A stretch of DNA of 26,726 nucleotides, taken from positions 1 to 26,726 of the IMG/VR virus record IMGVR_UViG_3300045971_000482. One strand, written 5' to 3'. Both the position numbers and the translations under genes were made by a program. The stretch is from a virus. Positions 7,805 to 15,736 of this stretch are shown here, in pieces; the first letter of the stretch is position 1; the number at the start of each line of letters is the position of its first letter. The notes below the pieces were generated by a model, which was not told the DNA's origin, made no database searches, and saw only the letters and a list, made by a program, of their open reading frames with translations.

Positions 7805-8453
7805 ACCCACCAAACCCCAAGCCCCCGAATGGCTAGTCAACGCTACCGGCGCGAAATGCCACCGCGACACTATCCCCGCGATACGTTTAACCGAGGATCA
7901 ACTGGTGCGCGACCACCACGCACGTGCCGAGGCGCTGAGCGCCTATGTGCGGGCAGAAAAAGAGGCGATGTTTGCCGATGTTGAGGCGTTCCGGAAGCTC
8001 CAGATGGAACTTTACGGCGTCCCTCAAACCTCCGGCGAGCAGCGCGGCTTCGCCAACCTCTCAAGCTTCGACGGCAGCAAAACCCTCCAGATCGCCGACG
8101 CGACGACGATGTATTTCGGCAGTGAGTTGGACGCGGTAAAAAAGTTACTGGAGGGGTTCTTGGAGCGCAAAGGCAAGGGCATCGACCCCATCGTCCACAG
8201 CATGGCCATGGCCTCGTTCCAAAAAAACCGCAATGACGACGTGCAGCCCGACAAGGTGTGGGCGCTGACCAAAATCGACGGCTCAGGCACTGAGGACGAG
8301 GACTGGCAAAACATCATCCGAGCCATCCGCGACGCGGTGCGCTACCGCTTGACCAACACCCACATGCGGTTCCACCGACTCGTAAATGGCAAACGGGAAC
8401 AGATACCGCTGGATTTTTCAAAAATGGAGCGGCGCAATGATGAACCCGTCTGA
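7797..8453 (+). CDS. DUF3164 family Mu-like phage protein
   Basis: The 218-residue protein shows the DUF3164 pattern widespread in Mu-like phages. It has an N-terminal helical region (LTEDQLVRDHHARAEALSAY), a central GFANLSSFDGSKTLQIA with MYFGSELDAVKKLLEGFLE, and a C-terminal IIRAIRDAVRYRLTNTHMRF. The biochemical role of the family is unknown. It lies shortly before the gp16/Mor pair, its usual place. The ATG at 7797 overlaps the previous stop, and its own end overlaps the next gene by 17 bases. Confidence 0.85.
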   Translation: MTEPTKPQAPEWLVNATGAKCHRDTIPAIRLTEDQLVRDHHARAEALSAYVRAEKEAMFADVEAFRKLQMELYGVPQTSGEQRGFANLSSFDGSKTLQIADATTMYFGSELDAVKKLLEGFLERKGKGIDPIVHSMAMASFQKNRNDDVQPDKVWALTKIDGSGTEDEDWQNIIRAIRDAVRYRLTNTHMRFHRLVNGKREQIPLDFSKMERRNDEPV

Positions 8454-8823
8454 CCTGATCGCCCTACGCAAACGCTATGCCGACCTAATCCTGTCGGCCA
8501 ACCGCTACCAGGAATCCGCCGACCATTCCGACACCCAAACAGGCCGCGCCCGCGACCTGCAATATGCCCGCGAGGCGCGGACGGCGGCGGCGCTGGCGTG
8601 GGCCGAATACGAGGCCGCGTTTACCGGCCAGCCCGCCCCGCGCTGCCCGGAATGCTGCGAGCTGTTGGATATGGCGGCCCCGGCTAATCAGGGCATGTTT
8701 TTCCTCAACATGGGCCGGAATGGCCTGCTGGTCATCGACGGCCAGCCTTGCGGCCACAGCTACCTAGCCAAACCCACGATCACCGTCACATGGGGTACAC
8801 AGGGAGTGGACGATGGCCGCTAA
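8437..8823 (+). CDS. Phage protein with possible zinc-binding Cys cluster
   Basis: I take the start at the ATGATG at 8437, inside the DUF3164 gene; an in-frame ATG at 8386 would add 17 residues and is less likely. The product of about 128 residues has an N-terminal helical half (LIALRKRYADLILSANRYQE, with AREARTAAALAWAEYEAAF). The C-terminal half has CPECCELLD and later CGHSY, which could bind a metal. It overlaps GemA by 11 bases. No family recognised. Confidence 0.6.
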   Translation: MMNPSDLIALRKRYADLILSANRYQESADHSDTQTGRARDLQYAREARTAAALAWAEYEAAFTGQPAPRCPECCELLDMAAPANQGMFFLNMGRNGLLVIDGQPCGHSYLAKPTITVTWGTQGVDDGR

Positions 8824-9442
8824 ATCCGCCCACAAAGCCCCCAAGGCCGACCTGTCCGAGGCCGAACAACTGCGCCATTCCCGCATGAGCGCCATAGCCA
8901 TCATGCAAAAGCAGCTAGGCATCGAAACCGACAACCTGCGCTGCCTGATGCTCAACACCGTCGGCAAATCCTCCCGGACGGAGATGGACTTGCACGAGCT
9001 GACCAAGGTGCGCGACGCGCTAGTCGCCAAGGGCGGCAAGCTCACCGCCCCCGGCGGCAAAGCGCTGGCGAAGAACGCCGACGGCCAGGAGCGTAAACTT
9101 CGCGCCTTGTGGCTGCGCGGCGCGGAGCTAGGCATCCTCCGCGAAAGCTCCGACGCCGCGCTGTGTTCGTGGGCGGCAAACAGCCGCTCGCCGAATGTCA
9201 CGGTGCTGCTGTCCTCGCTCACTAGCCGCCAAATGCACGACGCCATCGAGCGGCTAAAAGCGTGGCTCAGCCGCGAGATCAAGCAAGGCGAGCTAGTGTG
9301 CGACGACGGCCACGTCTACCGCGTGCTAGACCACCACGTCGCGCCCGTCATCGAACGCGCCAAAATGCAATGCCCACACATGGCCCACGACGAATGCCCC
9401 AGCCTGATCGCGCTGATGCGCTGGCGCAAGGCGGCGGGATGA
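8813..9442 (+). CDS. gemA: GemA/gp16-like regulatory protein (DUF1018)
   Basis: The 209-residue protein matches the phage Mu GemA/gp16 family. It has a charged N-terminus, RMSAIAIMQKQLGIETDNLR, the hallmark QERKLRALWLRGAELGIL, and the C-terminal RQMHDAIERLKAWLSREI. Mu GemA (gp16) is an early protein reported to affect host gene expression and DNA topology; its mechanism is unclear. Here it sits immediately before the Mor-type activator, as in Mu. The ATG at 8813 overlaps the preceding gene, and its TGA overlaps the next ATG. Confidence 0.88.
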   Translation: MAAKSAHKAPKADLSEAEQLRHSRMSAIAIMQKQLGIETDNLRCLMLNTVGKSSRTEMDLHELTKVRDALVAKGGKLTAPGGKALAKNADGQERKLRALWLRGAELGILRESSDAALCSWAANSRSPNVTVLLSSLTSRQMHDAIERLKAWLSREIKQGELVCDDGHVYRVLDHHVAPVIERAKMQCPHMAHDECPSLIALMRWRKAAG

Positions 9443-9849
9443 CCCCGGAAACCGCCGCGCAACTCAACTGGTGGCTCATGCCGGAGGAGCTGCAAACCAT
9501 CAAAACGCTGTGCGGCGCGGACGTGGCGCTCGCCCTGGTCGAACATTGCGACGGCCAGCGCGTGTGGGTGCCACGCGCCGACTGGTTGCCGATAGACGAC
9601 CCGCGCAACCCGCTGTCACTGCTCCCGGTGGACATGGCCCGCCGTCTAGCCGCCCACTACCACGGCTGGCTACACGTCCCCCGAGCCTACCACGCACTGT
9701 TAAAGGTGCGGAATGACGCGATCCGCGCCAGCCACCGGGCGAAAGTGCCGACGGGCCGGCTCGCTCAGCAGTACGGCTTGACCGAGCGCATGATCTGGTA
9801 CATAGTAGGTCCATCCCCGCCGGATGCCCGGCAAGAGTCATTATTTTGA
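9439..9849 (+). CDS. mor: Mor-family transcriptional activator
   Basis: The 136-residue protein from ATG 9439 shows the Mor/C pattern. The dimerisation region is LQTIKTLCGADVALALVEHC followed by DGQRVWVPR. The C-terminal DNA-binding region is RNDAIRASHRAKVPTGRLAQ and QYGLTERMIWYIVG. Mor activates the Mu middle promoter by binding upstream of -10 and contacting RNA polymerase. The gene ends the early operon and is followed directly by a strong terminator, so the activator separates early from later transcription. The frame is open further upstream, but that part overlaps gemA. No separate C activator is seen, so Mor may serve both middle and late promoters. Confidence 0.85.
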   Translation: MTPETAAQLNWWLMPEELQTIKTLCGADVALALVEHCDGQRVWVPRADWLPIDDPRNPLSLLPVDMARRLAAHYHGWLHVPRAYHALLKVRNDAIRASHRAKVPTGRLAQQYGLTERMIWYIVGPSPPDARQESLF

Positions 9850-9853
9850 AGCC

Positions 9854-9892
9854 AAAAAACGGCGCTGAAACCTTTCAGCGCCGTTTTTTTTT
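9854..9892 (+). terminator. Rho-independent terminator after mor
   Basis: ACGGCGCTGAAA and TTTCAGCGCCGT form a perfect stem around a two-base gap, with an A run before and nine T residues after. The flanking A and T runs make it potentially bidirectional. Its sequence is nearly identical to the terminator at 20870-20904. Confidence 0.92.
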
Positions 9893-9959
9893 GGCCGCCG
9901 TTTAGACTAACGCCGCACTGATGAAGTGAACCCCATGCCACCCAACCCCGAGGAAGCTC
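9893..9959 (+). promoter_or_regulatory. Short leader between the mor terminator and the next operon
   Basis: These 67 bases lie directly after the terminator and before the first gene of the next block, so a promoter is expected here. TAGACT at 9903-9908 could be a -10, but no -35 is present because the T run occupies that place. Lack of a -35 is normal for Mor/C-dependent promoters. No clear Mor dyad was identified. GAGGAAG at 9950-9956 is the ribosome site of the next gene. Confidence 0.3.
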
Positions 9960-10196
9960 ATGTCAAAACCCGATTTGTCCCCGCTCCACAATGAAGTCGA
10001 ATCCACCAAGGGCGTCATCGCCTCCGCCATCGCCCTGATCAACGGCATTGCCGCCAAGCTGCGCGAAGCGCTGGCCGGTGACGACGTAAGCGGCGAGGTG
10101 TCCGCCATTGCCGCCGAGTTGGAAGCCGCGAAAACCGCGCTGGCCGAAGCCGTCGCTGCCAACAGCCCCGCCGAAGCCCCCGCCGTCGCCGAATAA
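9960..10196 (+). CDS. Small coiled-coil phage protein
   Basis: The 78-residue product is Ala-rich and helical: NEVESTKGVIASAIALINGI, then AAKLREAL and a second helix ending in TALAEAVAANSPAEAPAVAE. Small proteins with this VxxxxxVxxSAxxLIxGLAxx pattern are common and unassigned in tailed phages. It has a clear GAGGAAG site and starts the second operon. Function unknown. Confidence 0.7.
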   Translation: MSKPDLSPLHNEVESTKGVIASAIALINGIAAKLREALAGDDVSGEVSAIAAELEAAKTALAEAVAANSPAEAPAVAE

Positions 10197-10204
10197 CAGG
10201 AGCC

Positions 10205-10459
10205 ATGATACTAAAACCCCGTTTCCCGCTTGCGTTCCCCTTGGCGCTGTTTTTAGCCGGCCTGTCCTCGCTGTTTTGGGTCGGCCCCATCTTCGCCTAC
10301 CCGCTGGACCATTACGTTGCCGCCGTTGCGGTGACGCCGCCGCCGGTCATGCCGCTGCCGGTCGCCCAGCCGCCCGCGCCCTGTTTGCAAAAGCCGGTCG
10401 CGTTCGTGGTTGACCGCCAGCGCGAATGGCTAGTCGCCAAGCGCAGCCGCGCGATTTAA
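10205..10459 (+). CDS. Small membrane or exported protein, possible lysis accessory
   Basis: The 84-residue protein starts after AGGAG. Residues about 8-31 (LAFPLALFLAGLSSLFWVGP) are a hydrophobic signal-anchor or signal peptide. A proline-rich segment follows (PPPVMPLPVAQPPAP), then one Cys and a basic tail. There is no lipobox. The position before a holin-like gene suggests a lysis accessory such as a spanin component, but the sequence does not establish this. Confidence 0.6.
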   Translation: MILKPRFPLAFPLALFLAGLSSLFWVGPIFAYPLDHYVAAVAVTPPPVMPLPVAQPPAPCLQKPVAFVVDRQREWLVAKRSRAI

Positions 10460-10465
10460 CCCATC

Positions 10466-10489
10466 GCCGCGCCCTTAACGGGGCGCGGC
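10466..10489. other. GC-rich hairpin in a short intergenic gap
   Basis: GCCGCGCCC and GGGCGCGGC form a perfect nine-base-pair stem around a five- to six-base loop between two small membrane-protein genes. No T run follows, so it may be an RNA-stability or attenuation hairpin rather than a terminator. Confidence 0.5.
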
Positions 10490-10509
10490 CATACGCGAGA
10501 CGCAAACCT

Positions 10510-10755
10510 ATGGCCGCAGTGATCCCGTTTTTTGAGCAAATGCTCACCGGCAAGGACAACCAAACCGCCGACGTGGCCCGTGTGCTGGGGGTCGTCGTAG
10601 TGTTGACCGCGCTGGGATTGGAGATTTATAGCGTCATCGTGCGGGGAGCGGCGTTCGATTTGACCGCGTTTGGCGTCGGCATGGGCGGGCTGCTAGTGTC
10701 CGTCGGCGCTTTTATCAGGCTCAAATCAAACACCGAACCGGAGCCGAAAGCATGA
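10510..10755 (+). CDS. Holin-like small membrane protein
   Basis: From the ATG at 10510 this gives 81 residues with two predicted membrane helices: about 22-42 (ARVLGVVVVLTALGLEIYSV) and about 49-68 (LTAFGVGMGGLLVSVGAFIR), with a charged C-terminus (KSNTEPEPKA). Size and topology fit a two-helix (class II) holin, which would permeabilise the inner membrane for the amidase encoded at 16533-17090. The assignment rests on topology only. The stop overlaps the next ATG. Confidence 0.6.
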   Translation: MAAVIPFFEQMLTGKDNQTADVARVLGVVVVLTALGLEIYSVIVRGAAFDLTAFGVGMGGLLVSVGAFIRLKSNTEPEPKA

Positions 10756-11021
10756 ATTTTGCCATTACCGAACCGCTGACCGAAGCCGCTGACATCGGCG
10801 AGCAGGCGGCGCATGTGGCCGACATGCTACAGCGCGTCGCGCTGGCTGAACACGCCGGCCACCGCGAAACGGGCCGGCAGATTCGCGTCGGCGGCGTCGT
10901 GTATTGCGTCGATTGTGACGCGCCCATCCCCGAGCGCCGCCTAGCCGCCAACCCGTCCGCGTTTCGCTGCATCTATTGCCAGCGCGATGCCGACGGCACG
11001 CGCATTGCCGGGAGGGCGTGA
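10752..11021 (+). CDS. TraR/DksA-type C4 zinc-finger protein
   Basis: The 89-residue protein contains C52-x2-C55 and C73-x2-C76 in the context YCVDCDAPIPERRLAANPSA followed by FRCIYCQ, the TraR/DksA zinc finger. Like TraR it is short and lacks the full DksA coiled coil, but the N-terminal helix (about 10-40) could enter the RNA polymerase secondary channel. Such proteins may tune host transcription without ppGpp. Copies at this place, before DUF2730, are usual in Mu-like phages. It overlaps both neighbours. Confidence 0.85.
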   Translation: MNFAITEPLTEAADIGEQAAHVADMLQRVALAEHAGHRETGRQIRVGGVVYCVDCDAPIPERRLAANPSAFRCIYCQRDADGTRIAGRA

Positions 11022-11452
11022 TGGATTACCAAGCCGCCGGTTTTTGGCTCTCCTGCGCGGCGTTGCTGCTGTCATTAGTGGCAATGGTCTGCGCGGCGGT
11101 CGTCTGGTTTAACCGCCGCGACCGCGTCACCATCGACGCGATCAATCGCGTTGAAGCTCGCGCCGACACATCCAACGCCGGACTCTCCGCGCGGGTGGTT
11201 GACATGGTCAACGCGGCCGAACTGCGGGCCAGCGCCGCCCACGCGGAAACGGCGTCCCGCGTCATTGCCCTAGAGACCGAATTTCGCCATGTGCTAACAA
11301 CGGAAACCTTGAATGGTGCGCTTAGCGAGCTTTTTGTCCTCGTTAGAGCGTCTGAAGCGAGGCAAGAGAAGTTGGATGCGAAGCTTCAACACGTCGCCGA
11401 TACGTTAAACACGCTGGTCAATAAAATCATCGACAAGGGGATGGCGGCATGA
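11021..11452 (+). CDS. DUF2730 family protein (Mu gp25-like)
   Basis: The 143-residue protein has an N-terminal membrane helix (about 6-28, FWLSCAALLLSLVAMVCAAV), a basic stop-transfer segment (WFNRRDR) and a long helical coiled-coil region to the end. This is the DUF2730 architecture found in Mu-like phages before the gp26/gp27/terminase genes. Its role is unknown. The start overlaps the zinc-finger stop in TGATG; the GGAGGG upstream is a good ribosome site. Confidence 0.75.
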   Translation: MDYQAAGFWLSCAALLLSLVAMVCAAVVWFNRRDRVTIDAINRVEARADTSNAGLSARVVDMVNAAELRASAAHAETASRVIALETEFRHVLTTETLNGALSELFVLVRASEARQEKLDAKLQHVADTLNTLVNKIIDKGMAA

Positions 11453-11751
11453 GCGAATTTGCCAACGATATGAAAAAAGCACTGGACGAACGACGCCGGG
11501 CCAATGTTCTAAAATTTTTGAAAAAGCAGCCGCAATATATGGCCGACGCCGAGGCGATCCGGTTAAACCTCAGCATGGAAGGCACTGCGATTAGCCGCGC
11601 CACGCTGATCTCGGATTTGATTCGCCTGCGCGATCTAGGTCTGGTGCACGTGTTCGCGGACATCACGGCGGCAAAACTCACCGCTGACGGCCTCGACGTG
11701 GCCGACGGCACGACCACCCTGCCGGGCGTCGCCCGTCCGTTGCCGGAGTGA
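11449..11751 (+). CDS. Mu gp26-like winged-helix phage protein
   Basis: The 100-residue product matches the small ArsR-like winged-helix proteins that sit before the terminase subunits in Mu-like phages. Visible are ALDERRRANVLKFLKKQPQY, the recognition region GTAISRATLISDLIRLRDLG and the wing LVHVFADITAAKLTADGLDV. DNA binding is expected from the fold; the target is unknown. The ATG overlaps the previous stop (ATGA). Confidence 0.75.
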   Translation: MSEFANDMKKALDERRRANVLKFLKKQPQYMADAEAIRLNLSMEGTAISRATLISDLIRLRDLGLVHVFADITAAKLTADGLDVADGTTTLPGVARPLPE

Positions 11752-11755
11752 TGCC

Positions 11756-11992
11756 ATGGCACTCTTTAATATAGACTTGCTGCGCCAGGTCGCCGAGTAT
11801 GAAACCCGCCTGCCGTTCCAAACCATCAACCCGGACATCCGCGAACTCGAAAAGCGCAACCTCGTCCACCGCGTCGAATTCGCCGAACCCAACTGCCCGA
11901 CGCCGCGCACGCTTAGCGGCTGGCGGCCGACCAGCGCCGGCCTGTGTGTCATCAACGCCAACCCCGCCCCCGCCGATGGCCCGCGTGAATAG
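11756..11992 (+). CDS. Small winged-helix-like phage protein
   Basis: The 78-residue product (NIDLLRQVAEYETRLPFQTI, then IRELEKRNLVHRVEFAEP and GWRPTSAGLCVI) reads like a second small winged-helix domain, similar in layout to the preceding gene. It starts four bases after the previous stop and ends 17 bases inside the small-terminase-like gene. No family is firmly recognised; the pairing of two wHTH-like genes may reflect duplication and divergence. Confidence 0.6.
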   Translation: MALFNIDLLRQVAEYETRLPFQTINPDIRELEKRNLVHRVEFAEPNCPTPRTLSGWRPTSAGLCVINANPAPADGPRE

Positions 11993-12575
11993 CATTGATT
12001 TGCTGCCCGAAGACGTCCGGGCCGAACTCGCCGCCGGGCTGAAATCCAGCGGCTGGGGCAATATCGACCGCTGGACGGAATGGCTCACCGAGCGCGGCTA
12101 CGAAATCAGCCGCACCACCGTCGGCAATTTCAATAAAGTCAGCAAAGAGCGTTTTAAGCAAGCTTGGGCGGATGCCGAGCAGACCGCGGCGATGGCGAAG
12201 CTGTTGGTCGCCAATAAGGAAAGCGACGGCGGCGCGACCTTGGCCGCGAATGAAATCCTCGCCAGCGATGGCCTGTTGCGGATGCAGCTCATGCTGCGCG
12301 ACCTAGAAGCGCTGGCGGACGGCATGGAAAGCGCGGAGGACGCGACCGGGCTAAAAATCGAACTGGCGAAGCTGCAAGGCCGGTTTTCGCGCAGCGTTGC
12401 CGACCTCAACAAAGCAGGCATCGCCCGCGCCAAGTGGCAAGAGGAAGTCAATAAAAAAATCGAGGCCACCATGGCCCGGCTGGAATCACAAGCCGCCGGC
12501 GGTGCAGGTGCAGGCAAATTGGACGCCGACACGCTTGCCGCCGTGCGCCGCGAAATTTACGGACTGGTCGGCTAA
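11976..12575 (+). CDS. DUF3486 protein (Mu gp27-like, likely small terminase)
   Basis: From ATG 11976 the 199-residue protein begins MARVNSIDLLPEDVRAELAA, with NIDRWTEWLTERGYEISRTT next, the DUF3486 hallmark and an HTH-like region for DNA recognition. A long coiled-coil stretch follows (about 75-175). In Mu, gp27 is the proposed small terminase subunit that pairs with gp28. The frame is open upstream to 11799, but that part overlaps the preceding gene. No ribosome site is seen, so coupling is likely. The stop overlaps the large-terminase ATG (TAATG). Confidence 0.85.
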   Translation: MARVNSIDLLPEDVRAELAAGLKSSGWGNIDRWTEWLTERGYEISRTTVGNFNKVSKERFKQAWADAEQTAAMAKLLVANKESDGGATLAANEILASDGLLRMQLMLRDLEALADGMESAEDATGLKIELAKLQGRFSRSVADLNKAGIARAKWQEEVNKKIEATMARLESQAAGGAGAGKLDADTLAAVRREIYGLVG

Positions 12576-13960
12576 TGGCCGCCATCGACCTCTATCCGTA
12601 TCAAAAGCGCTGGTTTGCCGACCCGGCGCGGTTCAAGTTGGGCCGCTTTGCGCGGCAAACCGGTAAAACCTTTACGACCACGCTGGAGCTGGTCGACGAC
12701 GCATTGCAGGCCGACGCCGGCGGACGCCGCAGCCCGTGGGTCATCCTCTCACGCGGCGAACGGCAAGCCCGCGAGGCGATGGAGGAGGGCGTTTTCCGCC
12801 ACTTGGAAGCCTATGGCCGCGCCGTCAAAAAATTGGGCGTCGAGGAAATTGACTGGTACGACGCCGACAGCGGGCTAAAACGCAAGGCATTACAGGTCGT
12901 CATTTCCAAATTGAACAAAATCACCGCGCTGCCCGCCAACCCGGACACCGCGCGCGGCTTTTCCGCAAACGTGTTTCTGGACGAGTTCTCGTTCCATGCC
13001 GACAGCCGCAAAATTTGGACGGCGCTGTTCCCGGTCATTTCCGCCGGCTACAAATTGCGCGTCACCTCCACGCCAAACGGCAAGGGCAATAAATTTTATG
13101 ACTTGGCGACCGGCCAAGACGACGGTTGGTCGCGGCACACAGTCGACATTTATCAAGCGGTCGCCGACGGCCTGCCCCGCGACATCGCCGAAATGCGCCT
13201 TGCGCTCGGCGACGAGGACGCCTGGGCGCAAGAGTTTGAGCTTAAATGGCTAGACGAGGCCAGCGCGTGGCTGTCGTTCGACCTCATCAATAGCTGCGAA
13301 CACGACCATGCCGGCCTGCCCGAGCATTACGCCGGCGGGCCGTGTTTTGTCGGCGTGGACATCGCGGCCCGAAACGACCTGTTTGTGATTTGGGTCGACG
13401 AACAAGTCGGCGACGTGCTGTGGACGCGCGAGGTCATCGCCAAGCGCCGGATCTCGTTTGCTGAACAAGACGGCTTGCTGGATGACGTGTTCGCCCGCTA
13501 TCGCGTCGTGCGCTGTTGCATGGATCAAACCGGCATGGGCGAAAAGCCCGTCGAGGATGCGATCCGCCGCTACGGCGCAACCCGCGTCGAAGGCGTTTTG
13601 TTCACTGGGCCGAATAAGCTGCTACTGGCCACGGCCGGCAAGCAAGCCTTTGAAGATAAAAAAGTTCGCAACCCGGCGGGCGACGCCGAACTGCGTAACG
13701 ATTTCCACAAACTGAAGAAAGAGACCGGCCCGACCGGGTCGCCGCGCTTTGTCGCCGACTCCGACGCCACCGGCCACGCCGACCGCACCTGGGCGCGATT
13801 TTTATCGATCCACGCCGCGCAGGGCGCGAACTACGCCATCGACTATCTACCCCTCCCTGCCAAACAATCAAGCTGGGACGGCGAAGCCAAGCAACCCCAT
13901 TTTTCCCTGCTGCCTCCCCGCGACGACGGCCCCGCCGTCACCGCCGATGGCGGCTGGTAA
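12575..13960 (+). CDS. Large terminase subunit (Mu gp28-like)
   Basis: The 461-residue DNA-packaging motor has an N-terminal ATPase with Walker A GRFARQTGKT (23-32) and Walker B VFLDEF (133-138, D136-E137). SRGERQAREAM and VTSTPNGKG (coupling-motif region) follow. The C-terminal RNase H-like nuclease shows likely acidic residues D262 (FVGVDIAARND), D317 (CCMDQTGMGEKP) and D403 (GHADRTWA). Mu packages by the headful, cutting in host DNA. The small subunit gene is immediately upstream with a one-base overlap. A hairpin follows the stop. Confidence 0.93.
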   Translation: MAAIDLYPYQKRWFADPARFKLGRFARQTGKTFTTTLELVDDALQADAGGRRSPWVILSRGERQAREAMEEGVFRHLEAYGRAVKKLGVEEIDWYDADSGLKRKALQVVISKLNKITALPANPDTARGFSANVFLDEFSFHADSRKIWTALFPVISAGYKLRVTSTPNGKGNKFYDLATGQDDGWSRHTVDIYQAVADGLPRDIAEMRLALGDEDAWAQEFELKWLDEASAWLSFDLINSCEHDHAGLPEHYAGGPCFVGVDIAARNDLFVIWVDEQVGDVLWTREVIAKRRISFAEQDGLLDDVFARYRVVRCCMDQTGMGEKPVEDAIRRYGATRVEGVLFTGPNKLLLATAGKQAFEDKKVRNPAGDAELRNDFHKLKKETGPTGSPRFVADSDATGHADRTWARFLSIHAAQGANYAIDYLPLPAKQSSWDGEAKQPHFSLLPPRDDGPAVTADGGW

Positions 13961-13967
13961 TAACCAA

Positions 13968-14004
13968 TTGCCGGGCCGCCCCGCCCCGCCCCGGCAACTC
14001 TTTT
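13968..14004 (+). terminator. Possible terminator or attenuator after the large terminase
   Basis: TTGCCGGG at 13968-13975 pairs with CCCGGCAA at 13990-13997, and CTCTTTTAA follows. The loop is C-rich and the T run short, so termination may be partial. It lies in the 70-base gap before the non-Mu block. Confidence 0.45.
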
Positions 14005-14030
14005 AACGGGGCAATTAACCGGAGAATGAC

Positions 14031-14423
14031 ATGGCACAACGATTATTTATTAGCGGCACAACAGAAAGTGAAATTTTAGGCACTACGAGCGTCGTATATG
14101 ACGCGGCGGTCGCCGCCGAGGTGTTCGCTCAAATTACCTTGCAAATGGCCAACGACCCGGCGGAGCGCGTCCCTGACGCCGCGCTGACGCGGGTAATAGC
14201 CTCAGATTTTGGATTTTTGAACGGGTTGACGTATTTCGAGCTGCCACCGTACTGGCTTGAGACGCCTGCCGCCGTTATGGCCGGCACCGACATTGCCGCC
14301 ATCGAGGATTATTTATTGGCGGCGGGCATCCCGGTCGGTATTAGTGAGGCGCAAACCTATGCGGACATTATCCAGCTAATTGGCGACTGGATAGAGCCCG
14401 GCTTTAATGTGGCGACCTGGTAG
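14031..14423 (+). CDS. Putative phage structural-block protein, unknown function
   Basis: The 130-residue product (MAQRLFISGTTESEILGTTS, with YFELPPYWLETPAAVMAGTD) follows a GGAG site after the hairpin. It is acidic with few charged clusters and has no membrane helix. It opens the group of genes between terminase and portal that has no Mu counterpart. No family recognised. Confidence 0.6.
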   Translation: MAQRLFISGTTESEILGTTSVVYDAAVAAEVFAQITLQMANDPAERVPDAALTRVIASDFGFLNGLTYFELPPYWLETPAAVMAGTDIAAIEDYLLAAGIPVGISEAQTYADIIQLIGDWIEPGFNVATW

Positions 14424-14425
14424 CC

Positions 14426-15736
14426 GTGACCCAATACTATATCCCCGCCAGCGGCTCGCCGGGCTCAACCGTCAGCGGCTTAACGCCATTAGGTAATGCC
14501 CTCAGTTCGGATTTTACGATCCAAACGGTCGGCGGAAGCTTGGCGATGGAGGCATACCGCTATTTAGCGTCGACCCCAACGTATGGCGCGACATTCGATG
14601 TGGTGGACGCCGATGCGCAGCGCGGAGATGTTGAAATATGGGCGCTGTGCTCATCAACGGTGGGCCTGTCGTCGTCGTTTGGCGTGGTGCTAGCCAGGGC
14701 CAATGGGGCGCTAGGGGCCGAAACTTTTTATGCGTTGCGTTGGTTGTCGTCGTTGCTGCAAATCGGCAGGCAATCGTCGGGTACGTTCACCACGCTCACC
14801 TCTATTTCCGCTAGCCGGGCCAGCAGCACCCGCTATCAGTTCCGATTTCGGATTAATGGCACGACGCTATCGGCAAAATTATGGGTTGACGGGGCGTCCG
14901 AGCCGACGACATGGCAGGTGTCGACATCCAACAGCACGATTACCGGCGCGGGGCGGGCGGGGATTTTTTGCCGCGCGATCTATCCCGCCATGGATTATTT
15001 TGCGATTGGCATTGGCACCAACGGCGACGCGGCCCCGACCGCGCCGGTCAGTGTGCCGGACTCGCTGATCGCCAGCCCCGGCAGTGTCATCGCCACGGGC
15101 AGCGCGGCCATCCTGACCGAGACCGTCGCCGCCCAGCCCGGCGCGGCGGCTTTGACCAGCCGCGCGGCGACGCTCACCGAAAGCCTTGCCGCCCGGCCCG
15201 GCGCGGCGGCGTTGACCGGCCAAGCGGCGACGCTCACCGAAGCCCTCGCCGCCCAGCCCGGCGCGGCGGCTTTGACCAGCCGCGCGGCGACGCTCACCGA
15301 AAGCCTTGCCGCCCAGCCCGGCGCGGCGGCGTTGACCGGCCACGCGGCGGCGCTAACCGAAAGCCTCGCCGCCCGGCCCGGCGCGGCGGCTTTGACCGGC
15401 CAAGCGGCGACGCTAACTGAAAGCCTCGACGCCCAGCCCGGCGCAGCAGCTTTGACCGGCCACGCGGCGACGCTAACCGAAAGCCTCGCCGCGCAGCCCG
15501 GCGCGGCGGCACTCACCGGCCATGCGGCGATACTCACCGATGCCATCGCCGCCATCCCCGGCGCGGCCCGGTTTATCGGCGGCATAGCCGTGTTCGGCGG
15601 GGCGATTGTCAAAATCGCCCGCTGGGCGGCCACGCTATTAGCCCCGCGCATCCGCGCCAAGATCGACGCCCCGACCGCCGCGCCGCGCATCGAATCTGTG
15701 CGCGTCGCCGCGCAAATCTACCCGGACGAGACCTAA
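14426..15736 (+). CDS. Repeat-containing putative virion protein
   Basis: The 436-residue protein starts at GTG 14426 with no clear ribosome site, three bases after the previous stop. Residues about 25-195 look like a concanavalin/LamG-type beta sandwich (FTIQTVGGSLAMEAYRYL, YQFRFRINGTTLSAKLWVDG, AGIFCRAIYPAMDYFAIGIG). Residues about 212-390 are nine 20-residue repeats with the pattern AATLTESLAAQPGAAALTG, seven of them well conserved. The last 40 residues are basic and beta-rich. A carbohydrate-binding head on a repetitive stalk would suit an appendage or decoration protein; this is inference from fold pattern and context. Confidence 0.7.
   Translation: MTQYYIPASGSPGSTVSGLTPLGNALSSDFTIQTVGGSLAMEAYRYLASTPTYGATFDVVDADAQRGDVEIWALCSSTVGLSSSFGVVLARANGALGAETFYALRWLSSLLQIGRQSSGTFTTLTSISASRASSTRYQFRFRINGTTLSAKLWVDGASEPTTWQVSTSNSTITGAGRAGIFCRAIYPAMDYFAIGIGTNGDAAPTAPVSVPDSLIASPGSVIATGSAAILTETVAAQPGAAALTSRAATLTESLAARPGAAALTGQAATLTEALAAQPGAAALTSRAATLTESLAAQPGAAALTGHAAALTESLAARPGAAALTGQAATLTESLDAQPGAAALTGHAATLTESLAAQPGAAALTGHAAILTDAIAAIPGAARFIGGIAVFGGAIVKIARWAATLLAPRIRAKIDAPTAAPRIESVRVAAQIYPDET
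15121..15540. repeat. Seven tandem 60-bp repeats in frame
   Basis: Seven consecutive 60-base units encode the 20-residue motif; degenerate copies flank them at 15061-15120 and 15541-15600. Units differ at a few positions (for example CAGCCC versus CGGCCC, and GCCGCC versus GACGCC). The length is a multiple of three, so copy-number change would lengthen or shorten the protein without a frameshift. Confidence 0.95.

Noticed and set aside
9854-9892. Known Neisseria-type DNA uptake sequence in the terminator stem
   Set aside because: The core CGGCGCTGAAA does not match the GCCGTCTGAA family; only the general idea of an inverted uptake-sequence terminator remains possible.
15061-15600. Evenly spaced repeats that might suggest a CRISPR array
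   Set aside because: The units are contiguous with no unique spacers and are translated in frame as part of one protein.
14995-15690. Long open frames on both strands over the 60-bp repeat region, including a 231-codon leftward frame
   Set aside because: They arise from the GC-rich repeat unit being a multiple of three. The rightward frame from 14426 has the proper gene junctions and a non-repetitive domain.
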